DNA of 64,000 nt from Ilumatobacter coccineus YM16-304 (GTDB taxonomy: Bacteria; Actinomycetota; Acidimicrobiia; Acidimicrobiales; Ilumatobacteraceae), in contig NC_020520.1 of assembly GCF_000348785.1 (NCBI RefSeq), forward strand, positions 2,294,001 to 2,358,000, read 5' to 3'. Shown in pieces: positions 31,382 through 41,025 of this stretch. Position numbers and translations under genes: made by a program. The number at the start of each line of letters is the position of its first letter. The first letter of the stretch is position 1. Below the pieces are notes generated by a model. That model saw nothing but the letters and a program-made list of their open reading frames with translations, was not told where the DNA came from and did no database searches.

Positions 31382-32089
31382 ATGACCGCAATCGACGTGA
31401 CCGACGCAACCTTCGAAACCGATGTGCTCGAGAAGTCGAACGAGGTGCCCGTCGTGGTCGACCTCTGGGCTGAGTGGTGTGGGCCGTGCAAGACGCTCGG
31501 TCCGATCCTCGAGAAGGTGATCGACGCCACCGACGGCAAGGTCGTGCTCGCCAAGATCGACGTCGACGCCAACCCGGCGCTCAACCAGGCGTTCAAGGTG
31601 CAGTCGATCCCCGCCGTGTACGCGATGAAGAACGGCGCCGTGGTCGACGGGTTCATGGGCGCCTACCCCGAGAGTGCCGTGCAGGAGTTCGTCGACAAGC
31701 TGCTGCCGTCGCAGGAGGAGGTCGCCGTGAGTGAGCTGCTGGCCGCCGGCGACGAGGGCAGCCTGCGTCTGGCATTGTCGATGGAGCCTGCGAACGAAGA
31801 CGTGATCGTGGCCCTCGGCGAACTGCTCGTGGCCAACGGCCAGAACGACGAGGCACTCGAACTGCTGAGCCGTATCCCCGAGTCGGAACGGACGCGCCAC
31901 GTGGCAGCGTCGGCTCGTATCGGCGAGGTGCCCGACGACGACCACGATGCAACGCTGACGGCGCTGCTCGACTCGGTGAAGACCGACGACGAGGCTCGCC
32001 AGAAGTTCGTCGACATCCTCGAGCTGATGGGTCCCGAGGACCCGCGCACTGCCGATTACCGCCGCCAGCTCACACTCCGTCTCTACTGA
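31382..32089 (+). CDS. Thioredoxin-TPR fusion (CnoX/YbbN-like co-chaperone)
   Basis: 235 aa. N-terminal thioredoxin fold with redox motif WCGPCK (Cys33, Cys36) and cis-proline region SIPAVYAM, followed by a helical TPR-like C-terminal half (about residues 118-235, SELLAAGDEGSLRLALSMEP, NEDVIVALGELLVANGQNDEALELL). This layout is that of CnoX/YbbN, a holdase that protects unfolded proteins under oxidative stress. Unlike E. coli CnoX (SxxC), both redox cysteines are kept, so it may also be a reductase. TAGCGT (31369-31374) lies seven bases before the ATG. Confidence 0.9.
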   Translation: MTAIDVTDATFETDVLEKSNEVPVVVDLWAEWCGPCKTLGPILEKVIDATDGKVVLAKIDVDANPALNQAFKVQSIPAVYAMKNGAVVDGFMGAYPESAVQEFVDKLLPSQEEVAVSELLAAGDEGSLRLALSMEPANEDVIVALGELLVANGQNDEALELLSRIPESERTRHVAASARIGEVPDDDHDATLTALLDSVKTDDEARQKFVDILELMGPEDPRTADYRRQLTLRLY

Positions 32090-32228
32090 TCGGTCGCTGA
32101 TCGGTCGGCCGGCTCGGCGGCGCGTGCGCGAGCGAGTTGTCGTGCGGCTGATTCTGGGTACGTTGTCGCCACCGACTCCCTCCTGACCTGGCGTGGGCGA
32201 CTGCCCGCTCGTGTGATGGAGAACTCAC

Positions 32229-32927
32229 GTGGAGGATGTTCCACGACCGATTGCGGCGCCGTCGCTCGTCGAGCGAGCCCGTGATTGGCTGAACTGGTTC
32301 GGCGTGGCCCGGCTGGTCACGTCGGCGATCGCCACGCTGATCGTGTGCGCGGGCGGCTGGTGGCTGGTACGAACGCCCACGCCGCCGACCGAATCCTCGC
32401 TTCCCGCGGCCACCAGTGCCCGTTCGGTGGCCGACACCCTTCCGCCGCCGACCGCCGAGGTAGCAGTGGCCGAGTCGACGTCCCCGGTGGCGGTGGTCGT
32501 CCACGTCGCAGGAGCGGTCGAACGTCCGGGTGTCTACGAACTCGACGCCGGGAGTCGAGTCGAGGCGGCGATCGCGGCAGCGGGCGGCGCGTCGCCCGAG
32601 GCCGATCTCGGCGCGCTCAACCTCGCTGCTGTGGTGATCGACGGGACGCAGATCTACGTGCCCGAGCCTGGCGAGGTGCCACCGGTCGCGGTATCGGTGG
32701 GCGCCGAGGCGCTCTCGGGTGAGGAGGCGGCGGTGGGCCCGATCGATGTCAACCGAGCCACGGCAGCGCAACTCGAGACGCTGCCCGGGGTCGGTCCGGC
32801 GACGGCGGCGGCGATCATCACCGAACGCGAGCGCAACGGACCGTTCGTGTCGGTCGACGACCTCGAACGGGTACCGGGGATCGGGCCGGCCAAGCTCGCC
32901 GGGTTCGCCGATCAGGTGGTGACGTGA
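32229..32927 (+). CDS. comEA: ComEA-like DNA-binding competence protein
   Basis: 232 aa. One membrane helix at about residues 28-46, a Pro/Thr-rich linker, a SLBB-type domain (VVHVAGAVERPGVYEL) and a C-terminal helix-hairpin-helix DNA-binding domain (IDVNRATAAQLETLPGVGPATAAAI and DLERVPGIGPAKL). ComEA binds incoming DNA at the membrane and hands it to ComEC, encoded 600 bases downstream. GTG start with GGAG eight bases before. The 139-base gap before it holds no clear feature. Confidence 0.92.
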   Translation: MEDVPRPIAAPSLVERARDWLNWFGVARLVTSAIATLIVCAGGWWLVRTPTPPTESSLPAATSARSVADTLPPPTAEVAVAESTSPVAVVVHVAGAVERPGVYELDAGSRVEAAIAAAGGASPEADLGALNLAAVVIDGTQIYVPEPGEVPPVAVSVGAEALSGEEAAVGPIDVNRATAAQLETLPGVGPATAAAIITERERNGPFVSVDDLERVPGIGPAKLAGFADQVVT

Positions 32928-32975
32928 CCGGTCATGGCGGTGGCCGCGAGATCGGTCACGACGGCGTCGGCCGGG

Positions 32976-33449
32976 TCACCAGTCGACGATGCCGCTGCCG
33001 ATCTTCACGGTGGCCACGACGAGGCCGACGGCGACCCCGAGCCAGATGCCGCCGAGCATCCAGAAGTAGTGCCGCCAGTAGTCGGCCCACGTCGCCACCG
33101 GATTGCGGGTGGCCCGTCGTGACGCCAGCACACCGATCAGCAGCCACATCACGCCGGCTGCGGCGATGGCGAGGGGATAGATGCTCCGGTCACCGAACGG
33201 CGCACCGACGGCGAGCAGCGTGGGGGCCCCGAAGTAGCCGCCGATCAGGCCGACCGGTCCGCTCCACGATGCATCCGAGAGTTGCAGGGCGAAGTAACCG
33301 ATCGCACCCACCACTCCAGGAATCACCACGCCCAGCCACGGACCCCACATGCGGATCCGCGAGCGGTACCACCTGGGTCCGTCGATGAGCCTGTATTCGG
33401 CATTGGTCGCGCTCGACGGCGACACACGTTCGGAGGTGGGGGCAGGCAT
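32976..33449 (-). CDS. Small integral membrane protein, unknown
   Basis: About 157 aa with four hydrophobic segments (WGPWLGVVIPGVVGAIGYF, GLIGGYFGAPTLLAVG, YPLAIAAAGVMWLLIGVL, WMLGGIWLGVAVGLVVATV). No motif recognised. It lies on the opposite strand between comEA and comEC, divergent from comEC. Start is uncertain: ATG 33449 used here, with GTG 33455 nine bases after a TAGCGT and GTG 33464 as alternatives. Confidence 0.7.
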   Translation of the reverse strand: MPAPTSERVSPSSATNAEYRLIDGPRWYRSRIRMWGPWLGVVIPGVVGAIGYFALQLSDASWSGPVGLIGGYFGAPTLLAVGAPFGDRSIYPLAIAAAGVMWLLIGVLASRRATRNPVATWADYWRHYFWMLGGIWLGVAVGLVVATVKIGSGIVDW

Positions 33450-33519
33450 CGACACGCGTGGCACACGCTACGCGATCGACGCTGCCGAACGTGGGCACCT
33501 CCACGTCGCCACGCGCCAC

Positions 33520-34899
33520 ATGGTGGTCATCGCGTCGTCGACGGTGGTCGGGGTCTGGACTCGAGACGTCGTGGTCGCGGCCGCCGTCGGGCTGGTGGTG
33601 GGGGTGCTGTGTCGACGTCGAGCGTTGATCGCGCTGGCGGTCGTGCTCGCGGTGTTCGGTGCGCTGCGGAGCGAACGGTCGTGGCTCGGGCTCGCACCAG
33701 ATCGGCTCGGGCCGTTCGAGGGCTGGGTACGTCTCGTCGACGACCCGCAGCCGTATCCGTCGAGCACTCGGGTGATCGTCGAGGTCGACGGCGAACGTTT
33801 CGAGCTGTGGTCTCGCGGCCGGGCGCAGCAACTGCGGATCGGGGAGTGGCGGGGCGGAGAGTGGGTTCGTGTCTCGGGACGCCGCGTGGCGCTCGATGCC
33901 GAACGCAGCGGTCGGGTCGCATGGCAACACGTCGTCGGTGAGCTCCGACTCGACTGGGCGAGCGACGTCTGGGCCGGGGGAGCGGTGGCCCGGGCCTCCA
34001 ACCGCGTCCGCGAGGCGATCGAACGCGCGGGTGATGCGCTCCCGGGTGCCGATGGTCCGCTGTTCCGCGGTCTGGTCGTCGGCGACGATCGAGAGCAACC
34101 GCGAGCGATGATCGAACGGTTCCGGGCGAGTGGCCTCTCGCATCTCACGGCCGTGTCGGGGCAGAACGTGTCGTTCGTTCTCGCGGCGAGCGGGCCGTTG
34201 CTGCGCCGCCTCCGACCGTGGGCACGATGGGCGGCGACGGTGGGGTTGATCGCGTGGTTCGTCGCGCTCACGCGTTTCGAACCATCGATCGTTCGTGCCG
34301 GCGTGATGGCTGGTCTGTCGGCGACGGCGTTCGTGCTCGGGCGCGAGCGCGCCCCGGTCCGCATCCTCGCGGTCGCCGTGATCGGCCTGGTGCTGATCGA
34401 TCCGCTGCTGGTGTGGTCGATCGGATTCTGGTTGTCGGTGGGCGCCACGCTCGGGGTGAGCAGCGCCGGCCCGTGGATCGCCCGACGCATCGAGTCGCTC
34501 GACCCGACCAGGCTGTTCGCGCTCCCGATCGGGGTCACCCTCGGCGCGCAGTTGGGGGTGGTCGTTCCGAGCGTGCTGGTGTTCGGCCGTCTGCCGCTCG
34601 TGAGCATCCCGGCCAATCTGCTCGCCGTGCCGGTGGCGGGCGCGGTGATGCTCTACGGCATGCCGGCCGGGTTGATCGCGGGCTGGTGTCCGCCGCTCGC
34701 GCCGGTGCTGATGTTCCCGGCGCGGCTCGGCACTCGCTGGGTCGACACCGTCGCCTCCGTCGGAGCGCGCATCGAACCGGGTCCCAGCGGGCAGATCGTG
34801 GGTTGGATACTCGTGGCCGTGGCGGTCGGCGTGTTGCTGTACGTCGCCTCGCGGCGAGACGCGTTGGGCCGATGCGCCGATTCCGCGGCAGACTCTTGA
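33520..34899 (+). CDS. comEC: ComEC-type DNA uptake channel, without C-terminal lactamase domain
   Basis: 459 aa polytopic membrane protein. Early hydrophobic helices, a soluble DUF4131-like part (GPFEGWVRLVDDP, RIGEWRGGEWVRVSG), then the Competence domain with GLSHLTAVSGQNVSFVLAASGPLL and many helices. ComEC forms the channel for single-stranded DNA entry. Many ComEC proteins are 700-800 aa and end in a metallo-beta-lactamase nuclease domain; this one stops after the membrane domain, so degradation of the second strand would need another protein. The frame is open upstream; ATG 33520 starts the first helix. Confidence 0.87.
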   Translation: MVVIASSTVVGVWTRDVVVAAAVGLVVGVLCRRRALIALAVVLAVFGALRSERSWLGLAPDRLGPFEGWVRLVDDPQPYPSSTRVIVEVDGERFELWSRGRAQQLRIGEWRGGEWVRVSGRRVALDAERSGRVAWQHVVGELRLDWASDVWAGGAVARASNRVREAIERAGDALPGADGPLFRGLVVGDDREQPRAMIERFRASGLSHLTAVSGQNVSFVLAASGPLLRRLRPWARWAATVGLIAWFVALTRFEPSIVRAGVMAGLSATAFVLGRERAPVRILAVAVIGLVLIDPLLVWSIGFWLSVGATLGVSSAGPWIARRIESLDPTRLFALPIGVTLGAQLGVVVPSVLVFGRLPLVSIPANLLAVPVAGAVMLYGMPAGLIAGWCPPLAPVLMFPARLGTRWVDTVASVGARIEPGPSGQIVGWILVAVAVGVLLYVASRRDALGRCADSAADS

Positions 34900-34903
34900 G
34901 CGC

Positions 34904-35863
34904 ATGGCGAACTACCTCGTGACCGGAGACGACGAATCGCTCGTCCGGACCGCAGTGGCCAACCTGGTCAACGAGCTGGTCGGAGACGGCGATCGGTCGA
35001 TGATGGTCGACGAGTTCGACGGCGACGACTACGAACTCCGTGTGGTGGTCGACTCGGCGCAGACCCCGCCGTTCCTGACCGACAAGCGCGTCGTGGTGGG
35101 CCGCAGCGTCAGTCGCTTCAACGCCGACGACCTGCCCGCGCTCCTCGCCTACCTCGCGAACCCGCTCGACACGTCCGACCTCATCCTCGCCGAAGGCGGC
35201 GACGGCCGCATGTCGAAGAAGATCACCGATGCGGTCAAGGCATCCGGAACCATCATCGCCACGGCGCCGCCGAAGAAGGCGGGCGACCGGCAGACCTGGA
35301 TCCGTGAGCAGATCAGCGACGCCGGTCTGCAGATCGAACCGCAGGCGGTGGCTCGTCTCGTCGACTGGCTCGGGGAAGAACCGGCGCGGCTCGACGGTGT
35401 GCTCGGGACGCTCCGGGGTGCCTTCGGCGACGGCGGGAAGCTGTCGCTCGACGACATCGAACCGTTCCTCGGCGAGGCCGGTGGCGTGCCACCCTGGGAC
35501 TTCACCGATGCGATCAGCAGCGGGCAGACGGCCAAGGCGCTGTTGCTGCTCGGTCGGATGATCCACGGGGGCAAGCGCCACCCGCTGCAGATCATGTCGA
35601 CGCTGCACAGCCACTACAGCTCCATCGCGAAGCTCGACGGTGCCAACGCTCGGACCGAGCAGGATGCGATGGCGGCAACGGGCATCAAGTCGCCGTTCCC
35701 GGCCAAGAAGGCGATGCAGAACTACCGCAAGCTCGGCGGTGCCAGCACCAAGCGAGCCATCGAGTTGCTCGCGCAGGCCGACCTCGACCTGCGCGGCGCC
35801 AAAGACCTCGACGCGGAACTGGTGATGGAAGTCCTGGTCGCCCGCCTCAGCAAACTTCGCTGA
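34904..35863 (+). CDS. holA: DNA polymerase III subunit delta
   Basis: Clamp-loader subunit that opens the beta sliding clamp. 319 aa; N-terminal MANYLVTGDDESLV, mid-domain PPFLTDKRVVVGRSVSRF, and the C-terminal collar domain with GGVPPWDFTDAI, GKRHPLQIMSTLHSHY and AIELLAQADLDLRGAKD, all as in actinobacterial HolA. It begins four bases after comEC, the usual comEC-holA-rpsT order. No intrinsic terminator on this strand is obvious; rpsT converges from the other side. Confidence 0.93.
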   Translation: MANYLVTGDDESLVRTAVANLVNELVGDGDRSMMVDEFDGDDYELRVVVDSAQTPPFLTDKRVVVGRSVSRFNADDLPALLAYLANPLDTSDLILAEGGDGRMSKKITDAVKASGTIIATAPPKKAGDRQTWIREQISDAGLQIEPQAVARLVDWLGEEPARLDGVLGTLRGAFGDGGKLSLDDIEPFLGEAGGVPPWDFTDAISSGQTAKALLLLGRMIHGGKRHPLQIMSTLHSHYSSIAKLDGANARTEQDAMAATGIKSPFPAKKAMQNYRKLGGASTKRAIELLAQADLDLRGAKDLDAELVMEVLVARLSKLR

Positions 35864-35912
35864 CCGGCCGCCGGCCCGTCGAGTCGACCGGTCCGATCGG
35901 CAGCGGCGTCTG

Positions 35913-35945
35913 AAAACGACAAAAGCGCCGCACGAATGCGGCGCT
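35913..35945 (-). terminator. Intrinsic terminator of rpsT
   Basis: Read on the minus strand: AGCGCCGCA-TTCG-TGCGGCGCT followed by TTTGTCGTTTT. Nine-bp stem with a UUCG-type tetraloop and a good T-tract, 20 bases after the rpsT stop. Confidence 0.9.
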
Positions 35946-35965
35946 CGAGTCGGGATTCGGCAGGC

Positions 35966-36211
35966 TCAGCTGGCGTGAAGCTGCTTCATCAGGCGGCTCT
36001 TCTTGCGAGCGGCCGTGTTCTTGTGGATGACGCCCTTGGCGGCAGCCGAGTCGATGCGCTTGATGGCGGCACGAGCGGCCTCGCCCGTTGCGTCGCCGTC
36101 GGCCAGCGCAGCCTTGACGCGGGTACGCATCTCGGCGCGCACCATCTTGTTGCGCTCCTGCGACTTGGCGTTGGTGCGGATGCGCTTTTTCTGGCTCTTG
36201 ATGTTTGCCAT
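35966..36211 (-). CDS. rpsT: 30S ribosomal protein S20
   Basis: 81 aa, MANIKSQKKRIRTNAKSQERNK with the basic helical S20 pattern through AAAKGVIHKNTAARKKSRLMKQL. Binds 16S rRNA early in 30S assembly. AGAAG ribosome site 4-5 bases before the ATG. Single-gene unit with its own promoter and terminator. Confidence 0.97.
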   Translation of the reverse strand: MANIKSQKKRIRTNAKSQERNKMVRAEMRTRVKAALADGDATGEAARAAIKRIDSAAAKGVIHKNTAARKKSRLMKQLHAS

Positions 36212-36271
36212 GGTTCTTCTACAAGCTCTTTCGTCGAATCGTTGCGAGCAGATGGCTCGAACAGCCGTGAA

Positions 36272-36300
36272 ACTCTACCGGACGGGTGCAAAGCGTCCAA
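36272..36300 (-). promoter_or_regulatory. rpsT promoter
   Basis: On the minus strand TTGGAC (36295-36300), 17-bp spacer, TAGAGT (36272-36277). Transcription would start near 36265, giving a leader of about 54 bases that carries the ribosome site. Best primary-sigma match in the window next to argC. Confidence 0.75.
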
Positions 36301-36331
36301 CCACCACGTCGGCCCACAACTACGAGGTGAA

Positions 36332-36515
36332 GTGTGGTGTCGGGGGTGTGGTGCGTGCCAACGGTCGACGTGCCGGTGATGTGTGGTGTCGGGGGTGTGG
36401 TGCATGCCAACGGTCGACGTGCCGGTGATGTGTGGTGTCGGGGGTGTGGTGCATGCCAACGGCCGACATCACGGGTGGTGTCGCCGGTGTGGTGCATGCC
36501 AACGGTCGACATCAC
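36332..36515. repeat. 49-bp tandem repeats upstream of lepA
   Basis: Units start at 36332, 36381, 36430 (exact 49-bp period, near identical) and a diverged, 43-bp-spaced fourth at 36473. Each contains GTGTGGTGTCGGGGGTGTGG, then TGCRTGCCAACGGYCGAC and GTGCCGGTGAT or ATCAC. The array separates the rpsT promoter from the lepA start and ends 18 bases before the lepA ATG. Open frames through it on both strands just read the repeat. Confidence 0.9.
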
Positions 36516-36533
36516 GGCATACTGACACCGCCT

Positions 36534-38318
<1,785 letters not shown>

Positions 38319-38355
38319 TTCACGGAGTCGTCGGGCCCGGTCCGCGGTCGGCGCG

Positions 38356-39144
38356 TCAGCGTCGTGTGTAGACGTGTTGAATCGCGACGATGTCGAAGCC
38401 GCAGCGCACGAGGTTGCGAGCCGAACCGCTCGCTGCGACGGCGGTGGCCGCAACGAGTTCGAAACCCTGCGCCGCTGCTCGGTCGAGCCGATGGGCGAGC
38501 AGCGCTGACTGCACGCCGCGTCCTCGCCAGTCGGGGAGCGTCGCTGCACCGCCGAGCCAGGCGACTCCGTCGACCGAGAGCAGCGATCCGCAGCCGACAG
38601 GCGTGTCGCCGGAGAGTGCGAGCCACTCCGCCGAGTCGTTGGCCGAATGCGCTGCTCGTGCGAAGTCGTCGCTGATCGCCCTCGATTCGGCCTGGGTGAT
38701 CTCGTTGCCCCGAGCGAGCACGTCGAGCCAGGTGTCGAGACTCGACTCGTCGACGCGCTCGAACTCGAACGGCGACGCTGCGGAGACGGGCGCCGGCCGA
38801 GTCGTGCACAGCGCTCGCTCCCAGTCGAGGCCGAATCCGGCATGTCGGAGCCGCTGGACGGTGGCCTCGGTCGGATTGGCGATCTGCACCGACGGGGGTA
38901 CCGACGACGCCTCGAAGAACGCGACCACACGATCGACGTCGTCGCTGCTGAGATGGCTGCGAGCGGCGAACAATCGGTTTACGAAGCGCTCTGGCCCGAG
39001 TGCGATCAGAACGCCGGCGTCGATGTCGGCGATCGCCGGGTCGGCGGATCCGTTCGCCGCGAGTTGCGCCGCGACTCGTCGAAGCTGCAGCGCTTCGGAC
39101 CGAGCGAGCAGCGCGATGTCGCCGTCGTCGTCAGCCCTGGTCAC
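38356..39144 (-). CDS. GNAT family N-acetyltransferase
   Basis: 262 aa. C-terminal GNAT domain with the acetyl-CoA loop DWRGRGVQSALLAHRLDRA and a following beta strand/helix (ARNLVRCGFDIVAIQHVY). The N-terminal ~120 residues look like a second, degenerate GNAT-like half. Substrate unknown. Starts at GTG 39144 and is convergent with lepA. Confidence 0.82.
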   Translation of the reverse strand: MTRADDDGDIALLARSEALQLRRVAAQLAANGSADPAIADIDAGVLIALGPERFVNRLFAARSHLSSDDVDRVVAFFEASSVPPSVQIANPTEATVQRLRHAGFGLDWERALCTTRPAPVSAASPFEFERVDESSLDTWLDVLARGNEITQAESRAISDDFARAAHSANDSAEWLALSGDTPVGCGSLLSVDGVAWLGGAATLPDWRGRGVQSALLAHRLDRAAAQGFELVAATAVAASGSARNLVRCGFDIVAIQHVYTRR

Positions 39145-39201
39145 GGGTCAACCCTGACACACCTGGCCGGTCATCGCCCGGCGAACGTAGTGTCGTGGGT
39201 G

Positions 39202-40218
39202 ATGAGCGCCACCACGAAGCCGACGGCGCAGGTCGCCGTGCCGTTTCCGAGCGAACTGCCGCCGGGGTACGCCTGGTTCGACGACGAACCCGTCTTCGAT
39301 CCCGAGCGTCACCTGCGGTTGGAGCAACCCGCTGAGATCACCACGTTGGCCGATCTCGGCTACGGCCCCGACGACATCGCCGGCAAGGCGACGACCATCG
39401 CGGCGTCGAGTCCGTTTCGTGTGTTGAGCGACGAGGGCGCGGAGGTGATGCTGGCGGTCGCTCGGCGTCTGCGGGCGTTCTGCCGGCCGGCGGGTGACCG
39501 GATCGAGCGCACGGTCCGAGGTGGTTGCTATCGGTCGAAGTGGCTCCGCGACCTCTGCATCAGTCCGGAGGTGACGCAACACTTCGCCGACATCTACGGC
39601 ACCTCGATCGCTCCGCACCCGATGCCGGTGCACCTCGGCCACATCAACTACGAGCCGAGCCGCATCGAGGCCGCGGTCGACAAGTGGCACCACGACACGA
39701 TTCCGCTCGACTACGTGATGATGGTGACCGACCCGGCGGTCACGCCCGGCGGTCGGTTCGAGTACTTCCTCGGCACGAAAGCCGAGGCGGCAGCGATGCG
39801 AGCGCGTGGCGAGACGCCGCCTGCGGAGCGCATCGTGGCTCCGGAGTTCCCGGGCCCGGGCCCGGGATCGGTGATCGCGCTGCACGGCGACATGGTCGTC
39901 CACCGAGGTGGGCCACTGACCGAGTTGGCGGAGCGCATCACGATGGTCAACGCGTTCGTGTCGGCCGACGCGTCGCTCGATGCGCAGAGCCGCAACCGCG
40001 ATCTCATCGGGGTCGACGACCCGCAGACGCTGTACAGCGAGTGGGCCAGAGCGGTCGCGTGGCGATCACGAGATCGACTCGATGCGATCGTCGCCTCGGC
40101 CGGTTTCGACGGCGACGTGGAATCGGTGGCGACGCAGTTGGAGTTCGCGATCGACGACGTGCGGACGGCGATCGACGAGATGCGCAGCGGCGGCGGCGTG
40201 ATCGAGCACTACGAGTAG
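39202..40218 (+). CDS. Putative Fe(II)/2-oxoglutarate-dependent dioxygenase-like protein
   Basis: 338 aa, not closely recognised. A possible facial triad is visible: WHHDTIPLD (His-x-Asp) near residue 175 and GDMVVHRGGPLTELAERITMV near residue 235, with His and a downstream Arg in the spacing expected for 2-oxoglutarate oxygenases of the PhyH/2OG-FeII type. Start ATG 39202 with a TAGTGT (39188-39193) eight bases upstream; GTG 39199 is an alternative. Assignment is inference from motif spacing; a structural prediction would settle it. Confidence 0.6.
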   Translation: MSATTKPTAQVAVPFPSELPPGYAWFDDEPVFDPERHLRLEQPAEITTLADLGYGPDDIAGKATTIAASSPFRVLSDEGAEVMLAVARRLRAFCRPAGDRIERTVRGGCYRSKWLRDLCISPEVTQHFADIYGTSIAPHPMPVHLGHINYEPSRIEAAVDKWHHDTIPLDYVMMVTDPAVTPGGRFEYFLGTKAEAAAMRARGETPPAERIVAPEFPGPGPGSVIALHGDMVVHRGGPLTELAERITMVNAFVSADASLDAQSRNRDLIGVDDPQTLYSEWARAVAWRSRDRLDAIVASAGFDGDVESVATQLEFAIDDVRTAIDEMRSGGGVIEHYE

Positions 40219-40232
40219 AGCCGGGTTCGGCG

Positions 40233-40817
40233 TCACGCAGCGAGGGCGAGGTCGTCGGCGACGAGCGAGAAGAGTTCGGTCGTCCCGTCGATGCCTTTGA
40301 GCCGGGCGGGGCCCATCGGTTCGAACGGTGCACTCGTCGTGGCAACTGCCGACGCCGAGGCCACGATGCCGCCGGCCGGTGCAGCGGATTCGATACGTGC
40401 GGCCGTGTTGACGGCGAGTCCGGCGAGGTCGCCGTTCGAGCGCACCATCACGTCGCCTCGGTGAATGCCCGTCCGAGACCGGATGCCGAGCAGCTTGCAG
40501 GTCTCGTTGAAGTCGATGGCGAAGGCCACGGCGTCGTCGGTCGTGTCGAAGGCCATGAGCGCCCCGTCGCCGGCGAGATTCACCAGACGGCCACCGTGCA
40601 GCGTGACGAGTCGAAGGCGCTCGACATCGAGCACGTCGAGGAGATCGGCGAACGCTTCGTCGCCGAGTTCGACGAGCAGCGGGGTGGAGTCGACCAGATC
40701 GTTGAACACGACCACTCGATCCTGGGTGCGCAGTGGCCGTGGAGCCCCGGTGCCGGAGGTGGACTCGAGTGTGGCGGCGGCGGTTGTGGCGGTGGCAGTG
40801 GTGGCGATAGCGCTCAT
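40233..40817 (-). CDS. Stand-alone class III adenylate/guanylate cyclase domain protein
   Basis: 194 aa: a short Ala/Thr-rich N-terminus then one CHD-type cyclase domain. Both metal aspartates are in place (FNDLVDST and AGDGALMAF), as are transition-state residues in LAVNTAARIE. The lysine that selects adenine before GDG is replaced (VNLAGDG) and the adenine-contact aspartate before VNxAAR is not evident, so activity or nucleotide specificity is doubtful. Strong ribosome site AAAGGAGGA before the ATG. The 208-base gap to the photolyase contains only a CCCCCG-ACGA-CGGGGG hairpin and a possible minus-strand -10 (40884-40889). Confidence 0.8.
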   Translation of the reverse strand: MSAIATTATATTAAATLESTSGTGAPRPLRTQDRVVVFNDLVDSTPLLVELGDEAFADLLDVLDVERLRLVTLHGGRLVNLAGDGALMAFDTTDDAVAFAIDFNETCKLLGIRSRTGIHRGDVMVRSNGDLAGLAVNTAARIESAAPAGGIVASASAVATTSAPFEPMGPARLKGIDGTTELFSLVADDLALAA

Positions 40818-41025
40818 CTCGGGTCCTCCTTTCTCGGCGGGTGTTCGGGTCGGCTTGTCGTCCCGGCGGCGGGTACAGACATCAACGTACGGACGCCGCC
40901 GGCTCCGCGAATCGGGGCATTCCCCCGACGACGGGGGCCGGGATGGGGGACGGACGTGCGGTGCCGGACGACCTGTTTGCCAGCTGAGTGAGGCACGGCG
41001 TACGGCCAGCGGATACAACGACGCG

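Noticed and set aside
33190-34905. 571-codon minus-strand frame opposite comEC
   Set aside because: Composition is Arg/His/Pro-rich without hydrophobic pattern; comEC motifs are on the plus strand.
36332-36515. Repeat-encoded peptide or N-terminal extension of LepA
   Set aside because: LepA homology starts at MQLDRI; upstream residues only translate the DNA repeat and lack conservation features.
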